A DNA stretch of 64,000 nt from Membranipora membranacea (Eukaryota > Bryozoa > Gymnolaemata > Cheilostomatida > Membraniporidae): the NCBI GenBank assembly GCA_914767715.1, contig OU612065.1, positions 26,970,001-27,034,000 of the forward strand, in the 5' to 3' direction. Below, piece by piece: positions 36,425-47,619 of the stretch; position 1 is the first letter of the stretch; every line of letters starts with the position of its first letter. A program made the position numbers and the translations under genes. The notes below the pieces were generated by a model. That model made no database searches. It was not told where the DNA came from and saw nothing but the letters and a program-made list of their open reading frames with translations.

Positions 36425-37464
36425 ATCCTTTTACCAAGGAGTAACAGGCCCTGTTACCATTATAATATGACCATGATAATATGACCATGATTTAATCAGA
36501 AAGGCCTGCTTGTCTGATTGTTTTACCATTCAATACAATACGTCTCAACCTACACTTATCGGACGTTCCACAATATTTGCAGCGATGAAAAATTGTGCAC
36601 AGTTTCCACCAAAGAGATTTTCTTTCCATTGAGCTTTGCAGGGTACTGATCTGCCTGTTCACCGCTACTCTGTCATCACGCTAACTGTAGGTGAACACTC
36701 CCAAGAAATATCCTTTAAAAAGCAATGAGTATATCAACCATTTTTCTTGGTAAATTGTAAGCAACACCGAGAGTATTGTCTAAATATATATTGAGTTGTC
36801 TCATCTTTAAAAATGAACAGATAACTATTGCATACATTTACATTACATGGTATGAGGATGCTCCTAATGATATCATCAATTCTCCCTGATGAAATAGAAT
36901 ATTTGAGATGAACATTGCCTTAATTTAACAACTGAATCTTTGCGAAAAAGCTCTAGTATTTGATTGATTTGCGATTGAAATGATCACTCTCAGTTATAAG
37001 ATAGGGGAAGCTTGCTCTTCTTGACCTCCCAAAACATTATTCAACATGCGTTAAGAGTAAATTTTCTGACTCTATCTACCTCATACACAATGTTTTTGGA
37101 TGCATACATAACAAATTCATGAATTAATTTTGTGGAATTTGCAACATAATTCGGGTGTTTCAAATTCCACAAAATTAGTTCGTGAATTTGTTATATATAT
37201 ATATATATATACATGCAAAAACATTGCGTATGATGTAGACAGAGTCGGAGGATTTTGGGCCCTTGACTTTGAGGCCTTTCATCATGGTTCGAGACATGGT
37301 GGCATGTGGCATTGAGGTGGTCGTTGTTCCTAAAGAGTCATGGCTACAGATGGTTTCAGCATTTTTTTATGTATCATGATCCACTATTTTGTTTTATGCA
37401 CACCTCGCACATCTAAACATTGAATGTTGTCTCCTCATGTCCCTTCTAAAATATTTGAAAAAAT

Positions 37465-37538
37465 GGCCGGTTAGCTCAGTTGGTTAGAGCGTCGTGCTAA
37501 TAATGCAAATGTCATGGGTTCGACCCCCATACTGGCCA
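37465..37538 (+). tRNA. tRNA-Ile (AAT)
   Basis: 74 bases with acceptor GGCCGGT/actggcc, D arm gctcagttggttagagc, loop CTAATAA (anticodon AAT) and T arm tgggTTCGACcccca. The anticodon stem TCGTG/TGCAA has one C-A mismatch that the copy at 50830 lacks, so activity is a little less certain. Confidence 0.85.
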
Positions 37539-38027
37539 GTAGCTTTAATACCGTGATTTTCAGATCGTTGTGTTGTGGAAATTTTAGCAGTCGGATTTGT
37601 AGAGGTAGGACATGTACTTCGTTACCTATCAGTAGAATTGTCACAGTATTATGTAAAACATTCTCACCTAATGACCTTGATAAACTAAACTGTAGACATG
37701 CAGTCTTTTTCTAGACACTAGATCACTGGAGTAGAGGAGGGGGGCAACTCCAATCTAGGCAAAATGGATCAAACTGGATGCAGGCTTTGTCAATGTCAGA
37801 GGATTCTTACCATAGACGAAACACAGCACTGTGTGTTTTTTCTATGAATATTACAGACAGGATGAAATATTCCCTGAGGGATATTTGTATGACCTATCAT
37901 CCTCACATATCATTGTCTATCTATCATCTTCATCATTATCATTATTATATCTATAATTATACCTGCTGCACCTGTCCACTCACACTGCCATTTAAATATT
38001 TGGAGGGAGACAACTACTGATATCAAT

Positions 38028-38100
38028 GGGGGTGTAGCTCAAGTGGTAGAGCGCTTGCTTAGCATGTGAGAGGTACCGGGATCGATACCCGGCACCTCCA
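38028..38100 (+). tRNA. tRNA-Ala (AGC)
   Basis: 73 bases, identical to 36352-36424 except for one C-to-T change in the anticodon stem (CTTGC), which still gives a T-G wobble. It ends tRNA unit 2, about 170 bases before duplication block A starts. Confidence 0.92.
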
Positions 38101-38208
38101 ACCTTTTACAAACAACTACGACCCTGTTACTCCTTACTTTTACCATCACAGCAAGGAACCGATTATTAAAATCGTATGGGACCATATGTTTAATGAAAAA
38201 AAGCCTGA

Positions 38209-38270
38209 CTGTCTGATAAGTTACCCACCCCCCCCCCCCCCACCGAACAAAGCTTGTCAAGACAGGCTAG
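38209..38270. repeat. Poly-C-centred repeat fragment
   Basis: 'ctgtctgataagttaccca', a long C-run, then 'ttgtcaagacaggcta'. It is related to 9470-9535, which has the same ends, and lies at the junction between tRNA unit 2 and block A. Confidence 0.5.
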
Positions 38271-38616
38271 GTTTGTGGGAGGTCCCATCGGCACAAAAAC
38301 ACATGGCAAATAAATTTAAGGTAAATAGAAAAATAATAATGAATCAAAACCGCTAACAAGATATCACAGTTTTCAGCAGTTCACTCAGAGTTCTCATACT
38401 CGAAAGATAAATTTACTGGTCAACCAAAAAACTGTACAAATAAAAATTTATTTACAAAATAGAGTAAAACAAAATCAAAACACAATGTACAAAAACTTTT
38501 TTCATTTTCCAGTTTAAAAAGCCAGGTTATTATTCTAATGCTGGAAGGTTGAGGAGCTATAGCATTCTCTATACTGATTATGCTGATAATCCTTGTAAAA
38601 TGTCAGATAGCACACC

Positions 38617-41600
38617 TTAAAATGAACACCACGTAAAAGTTGATGGTTCAGCCAAAGAGTTAGACAGCATACTTGGTTCAACAGCATACGCGCCATCAAC
38701 ATACTCTGCGTCATTGCAATCAACATACTCTGCATCATCATCAGGAGAAACACAAGGATTGTCAGAGTACAGTGATTCTTCAGTATGTAGGTCATCAGTA
38801 TGAGTACCGGATACCTCATCAGAACTTGATGCACTAACTACAGGCAGGGGCGTGCTAGGCAGAGGTGATATGCTAGGTGGAACATACTGGGGCCTTGGGA
38901 CATTGATAGGTCTGTCTACATGTTGAAGTACCTCTTCATAGCACGGCTCATCGGACTCATCAGCATCGTTAGGTCGCGTGTGCACTACAGGTTGTCTATA
39001 CTGATATGGTTCAGCCACAGAGTTAGGCAGCCTATTTGGTTCAACAGCGTACGCGTAATCAACATACAGTGCATCATAATCAGAAGAAACACAAGGATTG
39101 TCACAGTACGGTGATTCTTCAGTGTGAATGCCATCAGTATGAGTACCAGGAAAGTTTGAATTAGAAACCTCATCAGAACTCGATGCACTATCTACAGGCT
39201 GGGGCGTACTAGACAGGGGTGATATCCTAGGTGGTACATATGGGGGCCTTGGAATTGGGGGCATTGGCTTTGGGGGCCTTGGCTTTGGATTTTCATGTAC
39301 CTCTTCATGGTAAGGCTCACCGGACATATAGGCATTGTTAGATTGCATGTGCACTAGAGGGTGTCTATACTGAATTGGTAGAGGTGGAAGGGGTTTGTTC
39401 TCAACCTGGCTGTCATTGTTAGAGTGGTCCTCATCTGGCTGCTCCTCATCTTCTTGATTGTGCCGAACTATCCCTTGTTCTACAACCGTCTGGTCAAGTG
39501 TGTTGAGTTCAATACCTGTGAAAAGTAAAAATTAAAAAAGAGTTTATATGCATCAACGGCCAATCATGTGCTCAACAATAAATCACAATTCTATTGTTTG
39601 GGCATAAATTTCTACTCCTGAAACCTTTTCGGTTGCTGATTACAGCTGTTGGTGTTGCATCATGGCTTGGATAAATGCACATGTGTATTTGCAACTTTAT
39701 TATGATCTACACAACAGCTTTGTCTACTCACCTCCTAAAACATGGTCTGAGACGGTACGCGTTCTTTGTCTTCTCGTATGAGATGGTTTCGGGGCAGTTT
39801 GTCTGCTTCTTCTTTTTCTTATTTGAGATAGCAGACCAGCTAAAACTATTCCAATTACTAGCATCACCAAAGCTACAATGCAGCCAACCAAAGCTGAAAG
39901 AAAAAATAAATTAATATAAAGTGGGAGCAAGGTGATGTGTATATCTGAGACGCAATGTTAGGAGAGGATAATAAGGCTAGCCAATTTGTTGGCACCAGGG
40001 AGTTACGGACCACTTATTGAGACATCAATAAGCTAGGACAAGGCACCCAAACCAGAGTAATGTTTTTGTTGTACAAGAGAGGACAAGAATTGTTACCTTC
40101 ACAACATCAAATAGTGCGAGGAGCGTGTCAGAGATCATCACAATCAATATGTACCAATATTCAAAAATAAATAAAAACTAAACCTGAACCATCCAAGCAT
40201 AAAATCATTACCATAATATTCTGTTGATTTCTTATCAGAGCCAGCTGGAACATCTAAAACATCTGGAATATCTGGAACATCTGGAGCTTCACTCAGTGTG
40301 CTGGCATCATCAGTGATATTTTCAACTGAAAAAAAAAAGATTTAAACGCAAATTTGCAAACTACATGAAATGTTATCAAAGTTAAAATATTGCAAGCTAT
40401 AATTTCAAAATCGAATGCAATCTGAGATATTTTTGTCTTAGAATTATCATGTTTTTGTGTCTTTATATGGATATAGTCAAATTATTACATCTTAAAACTT
40501 ACCAGTGTACTCTAGCTTTATCACTTTGAAGCCCGAGTCTATGGCCAGTAGGGATGTCTGGTTTTTTATTCCTGCCATGGCTGCAACTTTGATTTGGTCA
40601 TGTCGGTGGTATTTTCCGGTGGCAAGTATGTGGTTCTTTTAAAAACAAAGCTAGAGAGGCCTGTGGTCATGTCAATTAACAGCAAATCTTCAGCTGATAG
40701 GCAGAGAATTAGACTTTCTTGCATTAAGATGGCTTTGTCAACAGGTTCATTATATCCGCGGAATAGCATGAGGCTCAAATTCTGTGACTCTAGGTTGAAA
40801 TGATTTGCGGTAATTATGGCATCTTTATGGGAAAAAATAGTCACCATTGAGTAGTCAATATAAAGTGTCATCGCTGTGGCGCTTCCATCCGTGTTTGTGA
40901 AGTTAAATGTTGTGGCGGCCGAGCCTACAGAGAGATCCACCCTATAGAGAGTTGAGTCATTTATATAATAGACAACTCCTGATGCGGAACGGTGATCTAC
41001 AGCAATGGGTCCGAGATCTGGAGTTTCGTCCTGCCAGCAACTTACACTAGATTGGTGACAGCAGCCACGTCCTTTGCACACCAATGTATCCCGTTTTGTG
41101 TTGTTGTTCATAGCATAGTCAGTAAGCTGATACACCTTCAACGAATTCTTGAATCTAACAAGAAACTTGTTACTGCTAATTTGTAGAAAGCTCATGATGT
41201 CACCATCACCATCATCGCGTTGTATGAATTTGGTTGAGGATTCCCATCCCTGTGAAATGTCCCAATGGTAGATACCATTGTCTGATGAATAGAAAGCTGT
41301 TGGATACGGGTCTAAACCTGAGTCGATGCTTTTTGGACGATCTGTTCCCAGATTTAGAGTTGTGTTGAAGTTCTGTTCTGTCATATTCAGAGTAACCCTG
41401 GGGAAACCAGAAAGATTTCAATCCATATAAAATATCTCCACGAACTACATTTCAGTGCTTTGAGTATTTTCATTGTTATAATTTTCATAAATACAGCAAA
41501 AAAAGCTGCCCTGCTATAAAACGCTTTGCCCTGTGTGTAGCGTTAAAGTTAGGGAGTTGGGGGTGTTAGACAGTTCCTAAAAGCATGGCTGTATTTTAGG

Positions 41601-42913
41601 AAATGTCTGCCTTTGGGATGAATGTGAGTTCTGGGTAGTAAGGTAATTCTTTTAAATCTTCTGGTAGGTTTAAGTTGCTCTGAGATTTGTCTGGCGTGAG
41701 GGGAGAGAAAAGCTATTCTTGAAACCAGAGCAGAACTGAACCTCTCTAGATAACTATAGATTCAATCAAATGTTCAATGACTCCTTTAGAATATCTTACC
41801 TGTAGGCGGTTGAGTCAGCTTTGACCTCCACAGCAATGATAGTAACTTCAACGCAAAGCAAAATCATCAACTGTAACGCAGAATTAAGATAAATCTTATT
41901 CCACAAAATATGATGAATATTTGAACATCAACTCATGCGAAAAGTTTTATGAGTCGTTATGAGTTTTATGAGACAAATTTAAAAAAGCGGCAAAACAATT
42001 AGAGTTTCAATCATCAGCTTATACATATAAACTTCTAATTTAATAATAACAATAATAATCCACACTTAACGATAAAAACAATTAAATCATTACAAACCCA
42101 ATATAGCAACCTTCAATTGCATAATTTGGGTGAGCTTTTTGATATGTCTACCAGTGAGAGCTCTCGATGTCAACTAATCTGCAAGAATTGTTGTCTGAAT
42201 AGCCTTTTTTCGCATAGCTTAAAGGGCAACCAAGGTTTCGCAGCGATGCATTAATGGGTAGTAAACTATGTGCTATAGGCAGCATCAGCTTTGTGCATTA
42301 CGAGACGCAAAACTCAAAGTAGTTGCTGACTCTAAGCTGGGAAACACTTCAATTTAGGGGAGGTTCCAAGACATTGCTGTTATAATGATAGAGTACAGGC
42401 TAAATAATAACAGGAACAGGAAACTGCTCTGTGGTATTCTATTTTAGCTGAGTTTTAGTACCTGATGGATGAAATGTTTCCCAATAACTCTGGCTTAATA
42501 ATCATCCGAATTAGATTTGGTCTTTTTACCTATTTCCCTATATGCAGAAGGTGCAATCTGCTATCAATAAATGAGAACATGTTTGAAACCTTGGTTGCCC
42601 TTTAATCAAAGGAAGTTGTCTGCCGATTAATTTTAAAAACACCCCATTAGAAAATGTAAGTTGGTTCCCTCTAGTAGGGAATAAAAGCAAGAGTTGGCAA
42701 TATTATACCAAGGTTTACAGTTTCCTGGTTCCACTGGTGTGAAATTGAAATGGAATTTTGAGCATCAATTTATAAACTAATTGAGGGATATGCAGGTTCT
42801 TACCTCATATATATAGCTCGCCATATCCTGGTAACGGTTGTAAATTTCTTCACTTTGCGGTAAAATGATGTAGCTTTATCAAGAGTAGAGACAACACCTT
42901 CAGCCTTTGCCAT
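38617..42913 (-). CDS. Type-I receptor-like protein, copy A (frame disrupted)
   Basis: Exons: 42804-42913, 41800-41870, 40503-41397, 40212-40325, 39732-39893 and 38617-39515. The hydrophobic segment MILLCVEVTIIAVEV in exon 2 acts as signal peptide or anchor. Exon 3 is a ~300-residue ectodomain with many N-x-S/T sites, a Cys cluster (CKGRGCCHQSSVSC) and a YWTD-propeller-like stretch (VVYYINDSTLYRVDLS). Exon 4 is an acidic/Pro stalk, and exon 5 has one transmembrane helix (VGCIVALVMLVIGIVLAGLL) and a basic stop-transfer. Exon 6 is an intact 298-residue cytoplasmic tail with PxxP (KPLPPLP) and two ~110-residue repeats with Tyr motifs (EPCYEEV, QYVPP, EYVD, YAVEP). All junction phases match. Lesions: exon 1 has two extra bases (TA), so only the exon-2 Met keeps frame; a 7-base deletion in exon 3 (relative to copy B, near 40600) stops the frame at 40566, before the membrane helix. 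As read it would yield a soluble ~300-aa ectodomain. Confidence 0.65.
38650..39350 (-). repeat. Two ~330-bp coding repeats in receptor tail, copy A
   Basis: Two tandem units encode the EPxYEEV ... RPQYVPPxISPL ... SSSDEVS ... THTDxxHTEES ... NPCVS ... YAVEP pattern. Block B has three such units at the matching place (53212-54230). Confidence 0.85.
42223..42601. mobile_element. piggyBac-like MITE flanked by TTAA
   Basis: 379 bp with ends agggcaaccaaggttt / aaaccttggttgccct, flanked on each side by TTAA (42219-42222 and 42602-42605). A TTAA target duplication is characteristic of piggyBac-type transposition. There is no transposase, so it is non-autonomous. It lies in intron 1 of receptor copy A. 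In block B there are two copies head to head. Confidence 0.88.
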
Positions 42914-43155
42914 AACACCAAATGTGAACTAATGCGAATGTCTGCTCTTATATTACATCGCTAAACTTAATCTCTTTTGTTCAAATGAATATCTATTTCT
43001 TTTTTTTTGCAAAAGTTGATTGAGAAACCACAATTTATTACTACGCTAGAGAGTTACTAAAATACAGTGTTCTTATTGGATCACCAATTAAATGATCACA
43101 TATAACATAGAGTCTGCGAGTTTTGATCAGCCTTTATAGCTCTATCGTTTAAAGT

Positions 43156-46135
43156 TTAATATTCCATCTGTGGCGAACAGGATTTGACATCAGTTAGCCT
43201 TAATTTGAGTGTTCTTCTACTTTTAACAGCACAGACTACACTTTTCTCTAGGCCTCCTGCAAAATGAAAGTCAAAACATGATGTTTGTTTAATTATGACT
43301 TGGCAGGTTAACAAATTAGTATTAACAATATGAGAGAGTCTACTTCCATCAAGTTTATAATCAACAAAGATTCAACGTTGATTGTGTGCTTGGTGCAGAG
43401 AGCTTGTTAATAATAATCAAATACAAAACATATGGCTGTGCCACCGCTTTAGCAGTCATAAGATCCCCAGAAACAAAAATGTTAAATAAAGATGCGATAA
43501 AGTAATAAAAAAAACAATCATGATAATAGACACTCTAACAACCGAATAGGCCTACATGTGGCTTCTTTAAACAACAAAATCTGCACATTCTAATGAAGCA
43601 CTTACTACTATGTTTGATAAGTTTGAATCTCCATATTTCACCAATAAACTCGAACACATTGTTGTCACACATGGAAACATTTTGGGCTGCATAGTTTAAA
43701 CTGGGCTGAAAAAGATATGAATATATTTTAAACAAAAGTTTCCGACACGCATAAAACCCTGTGCACGGGCAGTATATATGCAGCTTAATATTGTCTGCCA
43801 ATCAAGCCAGCAGCCCAACAACCCACCGTTTCGGGCCTAGGCTGATATAAAAGCGATGGGCAGATTAAATTAAGGAGTCTCTAGCCTGTTGCCCACTTGC
43901 AGCAAAATTGTTAGATTTTGGGTCTTGCAATAGTTCTGCATTTCTGAACCACAAAAACCTCAGCAGTCTCGAGATTCTTGCAGGTCTTGAATTCTCGATT
44001 GTTTCAAAACAGTTGCAATGAGATATCTGAGAAAAAATAATTGTGAACATTAGGGCTGAGATTTTGGCTGTTTATGCATTAATTGGACTAAGATTTTGAT
44101 AAAATCTCTGAGATTCGGCAATTGTGAACCAAAATCTTAGAAATTGTAAGATTATTGCGCAACTGCTGCAAGACTTCTAGAGTGAAATCTTATGCAATTG
44201 TGAACCACAAAATCTCAAGACTGGTAGTACTCTTGCAAGAGCATTGCAAGGCCTTGCAAGAGCCGTGAGACTCTTGAGATCGCCTTCTGTAATCGGGCAC
44301 CAGGCTTTACTCCTTGGTTTAGTAAGAAATCTTTTGTTAGTATAAACAATTAATGCAAAGAAGCGATGCTACATGACAGCTCATTTGATAACTACACAAT
44401 ACCGTTGCTATCAGTCTGTTTCCCAATGGATCTGCTGTCAATTGCCCTTCAGAGAAAGGAACCCATAGACCAGTTTGATCCCGCTTCCAATTACGAACTT
44501 CTATAATTATGAATCTTCTAGTAGCATCAACTTCGTCCAGTTCATAAATATCGAACTTCACAAACTGATCATAAGTGGCTAGAAACAAAGAGAGTACACT
44601 CATTGATCAATGGCGGCAACCAATTGATTTTTTTAAATCAAAAAGTGCTTTGAGCACCAAATTTCTAGAATTTGACTGTGTTGAAGGTTGTTCATGGTTT
44701 TTCACCTATAGGACAGAAGATTCTTTGATAGTAAAGGCCAATACACACCCCTGTTTATGACAAAACAGAGGTTGGGCTGCCCCTATAAAGGGGCGCAAGT
44801 CGCCCGGAATCTTAGTACTGAGAGTGTGATACATCTCAGAAAACTAGAATGTATCCTAGAGGTGAGGCCATGGTGGACCTCCTAATTGTGAGTGTGCAGC
44901 AAGCTGCCAGAATCTGAAACAGGCACTAATTGTCCATTGGCAGTGACACTTTGATCTTAGCCAATAGGCCGAGAAGGCCAATACATTGCTAGTGATTACC
45001 CCCACCCCCTAATTATCATTTCCTAACACCAGTTTTACCTACAATTTGAGAGCAATGCTACCTCATGGCAAAGATTTAAATGCTTTTGTGAGACCTGATG
45101 AGCAACCACTTCTACCTGATTCAGATAACTGTAGAGGCTGAATATTGAAGTATATGGAGATGTCAGCTTATTGGGTTTGTACAGAATTAGGCAAAAATAC
45201 CCAATAGATGAGCAGGGGGGACAATTGCTAACATTACGCATATTTTTTACCCAGATGTGATGAACTTTGTCAGTGCAAAACTATTGTATATCTACTACAG
45301 CACTACCTGCCTACTATATATTGCTTTGTACTTTCTGCAGTGGGTGATTCTGTGGCTTGTAATTTCCTGCTTTATTGAGAAACAGATGATTTGACTTTAG
45401 GACACTAACTTACCTTCATCACGATATTTCTGGATGACAATTTCTTGAGATGTTGGATCGACTACCAGAAAATCAGAAGATCCACTGATTTTCAGTTTGT
45501 CATAGGTACTTTTGGTCCAGAATCTGAGTATTGGGCAATTTTCAGCATGGTATTGACATACTAAAACTGAAAAATGAAATATTTATAGGAATGGTGCTAT
45601 AATGCTCTAGGGTAGGTATAAGTATAGGATCACTATTATCATTTTTGAGGCTTATACTACTGATTACCAACTGTCCCTGATGATGAGACACAAATCTATC
45701 ACTGTGTTTTAATGATATCGACCTGAGCAAATTTTGTGGATATTCATATGGAGATAAGAGCCCCCCTCTCCGGCAGTTCATCAAAGGCTGCCGATCGGGA
45801 GGTCAGGTTCAAGTCCCGTCATCGGCTGATGTTTATTAAGTTTTGGTTCAAAATTGATGCATATCTTCGAGGGAGAGCCAAGAGGTGACAAGTCAGCTCG
45901 AGCTAAAAATTTACATGGAAACACAATGGATATAAGCTACTTTGAAACCAACTACAATAAGATATAACATTTTTCATTATTATAGGGAGCAAAGGGGCTG
46001 TATGTATGTGGGGCTGTAAAGTATACATGTATGAGAGGTTTTTCTGTGAATCATCACTGTTGATCAATATTGCAAATCTAAGGTTTCATTGCACTCACCT
46101 GCTAAAATGAAAAGATGTTCCAGCTTGAAAAACAT
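43156..46135 (-). CDS. Small secreted protein, copy A (188 aa)
   Basis: Five exons close in frame: 46099-46135, 45414-45566, 44403-44578, 43606-43705 and 43156-43256. Signal peptide MFFKLEHLFILAVLVC. The mature part begins QYHAENCPILRFW and is rich in beta-type segments (LKISGSSDFLVVD, FIIIEVRNW, GLWVPFSEGQLTAD), with one N-glycosylation site (NVS) and a basic C-terminus (KSRRTLKLRLTDVKSC). I recognise no family. The alternating hydrophobic 'RFIIIEV...GLWVP...GQLTAD' pattern could suit a small beta-rich fold such as a beta-trefoil, but this is a guess. The weak point is the ACG|GTATTG donor of exon 3; phases agree elsewhere. It sits ~240 bases upstream of the receptor's first exon on the same strand, and the pair was duplicated together. 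Copy B is also open (190 aa), suggesting constraint. Confidence 0.65.
44866..44979 (-). ncRNA. U2 snRNA-like sequence, copy A (probably a pseudogene)
   Basis: Read on the minus strand from 44979, CTTCTCGGCCTATTGGCTAA followed by GATCAAAGTG closely matches the conserved 5' end of U2 snRNA. Further on, GCAGCTTGCTGC could match the GGAGCUUGCUCC stem-loop of U2 with paired changes. The branch-site-recognition segment (GUAGUA) and a clear Sm site are missing, so it is a shortened U2-derived sequence, perhaps the head of a SINE. It lies in intron 2 of the secreted-protein gene. Confidence 0.5.
45786..45832 (+). pseudogene. tRNA-like fragment, copy A
   Basis: Contains a good pol III B box (ggttcaagtcc, 45806-45816) with a complementary ccgat...atcgg frame, but no complete cloverleaf. 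It lies in intron 1 of the secreted-protein gene. The same is found in block B near 61108-61155. Confidence 0.45.
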
Positions 46136-46139
46136 GGTA

Positions 46140-47600
46140 GATGGTGTGATCTTTATCGCTTTACTTTCTTGAATATTTTTTCAAATGCGTTAGGCTCTTA
46201 TTATTCAGGTAAATATTTTATTATAAAGGGTAATTAAAATTTAATGAATTTCCACCAGGTAAGCTTTGTTCTTTGTAAATTCGGTCTGACACTGAGAAAC
46301 TTTAGTTTGATCATCCTTTGTTTGACTATATAAGGGATAATATGAAAACCAGATCCGAGGTTAAGAATATCGTAACAAAGTATATTGTGTAATTTATAAC
46401 TTGTTGTTCTGTAACTTTGTGATTTTTGGGAATAAAAATGAGATTACCCAAGAAGGATAAAGGCATCGAATTTTGGAGTTGCCGCAGAAACAGTTTTATT
46501 TATTTTCTGATGAAGCCAAAGTGTACAACTGGGCACTGCTCCAATATGAAGTACATTCTGAATATATGAATTTTTTCAGTTAGTAATGATATTTGGTTAT
46601 TGATGGATAATTTTTTTCTTACATTCAAAGGAGACAGCACTCTGGACGGGATTGTTACAAAAAAATCAGATACACTATTATAAACATCTCAATGATTATT
46701 CATGCCAGGCCTTTGTTTAGGGATTATGGTAAGAGTTAATCACAAATTAAACCCTTGGCCTAGGTAGCAACGACGCTCCTCGATTGTCATTGACGCATGA
46801 AACTTTTTTCCTCATATTAAATCTGCACTTTGTGCCAGGATTTCTAAACCAAAGGGCAGACGGGACTTTCTTATTGTCATCCTATTGGATAAAAAAATGG
46901 AAACAAAAGAGAGCACACATGATTATGTCTTCCCAAGTTAATCCCAGCCTGGTTTGCCACTTGAGATTATGTAAACTGCACCCTCTGCTGACATAATGAT
47001 ATCCTGCTACGTAATTGGGGTTGTGTTGAGGTAATTTTTTGCTGCATTTTGCAACCCCTTTTTATGATTTCTGAAAGCTTTGCTGATTGTGATTGGTGTA
47101 ATCTGACATGGCAGTCTTTCCCTAAGCTGCGATTTGATCAATGATTATTCCATCTTGACTTTTGTGTTTTAAGTGTTGTCAAGCAATTAATTATGTACCA
47201 GCTAAAACCATTTGTTGCCGCACCTCACACTTTTTTAGAACACAATGGAAGGTGAGGATTAAACATTTGTTAAGAGAGATTATGTTATGTCAGGTCTTTG
47301 TTAGGGCTTGTGGTCTGAGATAATCTCTTATTCATGCATTGATTTGAAAGCATCACCATACTTGCCTATGCAGTTTGGATGTAGAAACTTTTGGCAGCCC
47401 TTCCAGCTGCTTCACATAAACAGGTGTGTTTAAAACAGTACCTTTCCATCAGATGAGAACTCAAATAAACAGTTCAGTACGACGGCACCGTTGATTTCTG
47501 TGCTAATACCCGCAATTTCTTAAATCTTGACTTGCTGTTTACTGTTTTGCAGGCAGTAATTATTGTAGTTGTGAATGAAATGAGATATATGCTATCTTAA
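46140..47600. other. Interval without a supported gene, block A
   Basis: Upstream region of the secreted-protein gene, AT-rich. An open frame at 46784-46996 (70 aa) is conserved in block B (62090-62302) with few changes, but it has no recognised feature and its conservation is expected from the recent duplication. Confidence 0.5.
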
Positions 47601-47619
47601 GATAGTTCTAAATTTTTAA

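Larger units (their letters stand above)
35220..36900. repeat. tRNA-bearing repeat unit 1
   Basis: The first of four related units (others near 36960-38270, 49060-50350 and 50350-51890). Each carries tRNA-Ile, ~500 bases of conserved spacer (including 'ttacagacaggatg', 'gagggatatttg', 'ctgtccactcacactgccat'), then tRNA-Ala. In this unit a palindromic insertion sits at 36266-36291. Confidence 0.8.

Noticed and set aside
38535-38834. Met/Leu-rich minus frames repeated at 38985, 53131, 53539 and 53878
   Set aside because: They recur only because the receptor tail DNA repeats; they are out of frame with the tail and contain no domain.
42913-43156. Fusing the small secreted gene and the receptor into one gene
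   Set aside because: The secreted gene's fifth exon ends in a stop in both blocks, and no acceptor in the receptor's first exons is in the phase needed to follow its fourth exon.
46784-46996. 70-aa frame conserved between blocks as a gene
   Set aside because: Conservation equals that of the surrounding non-coding DNA in a recent duplication, and no splice or signal features were seen.
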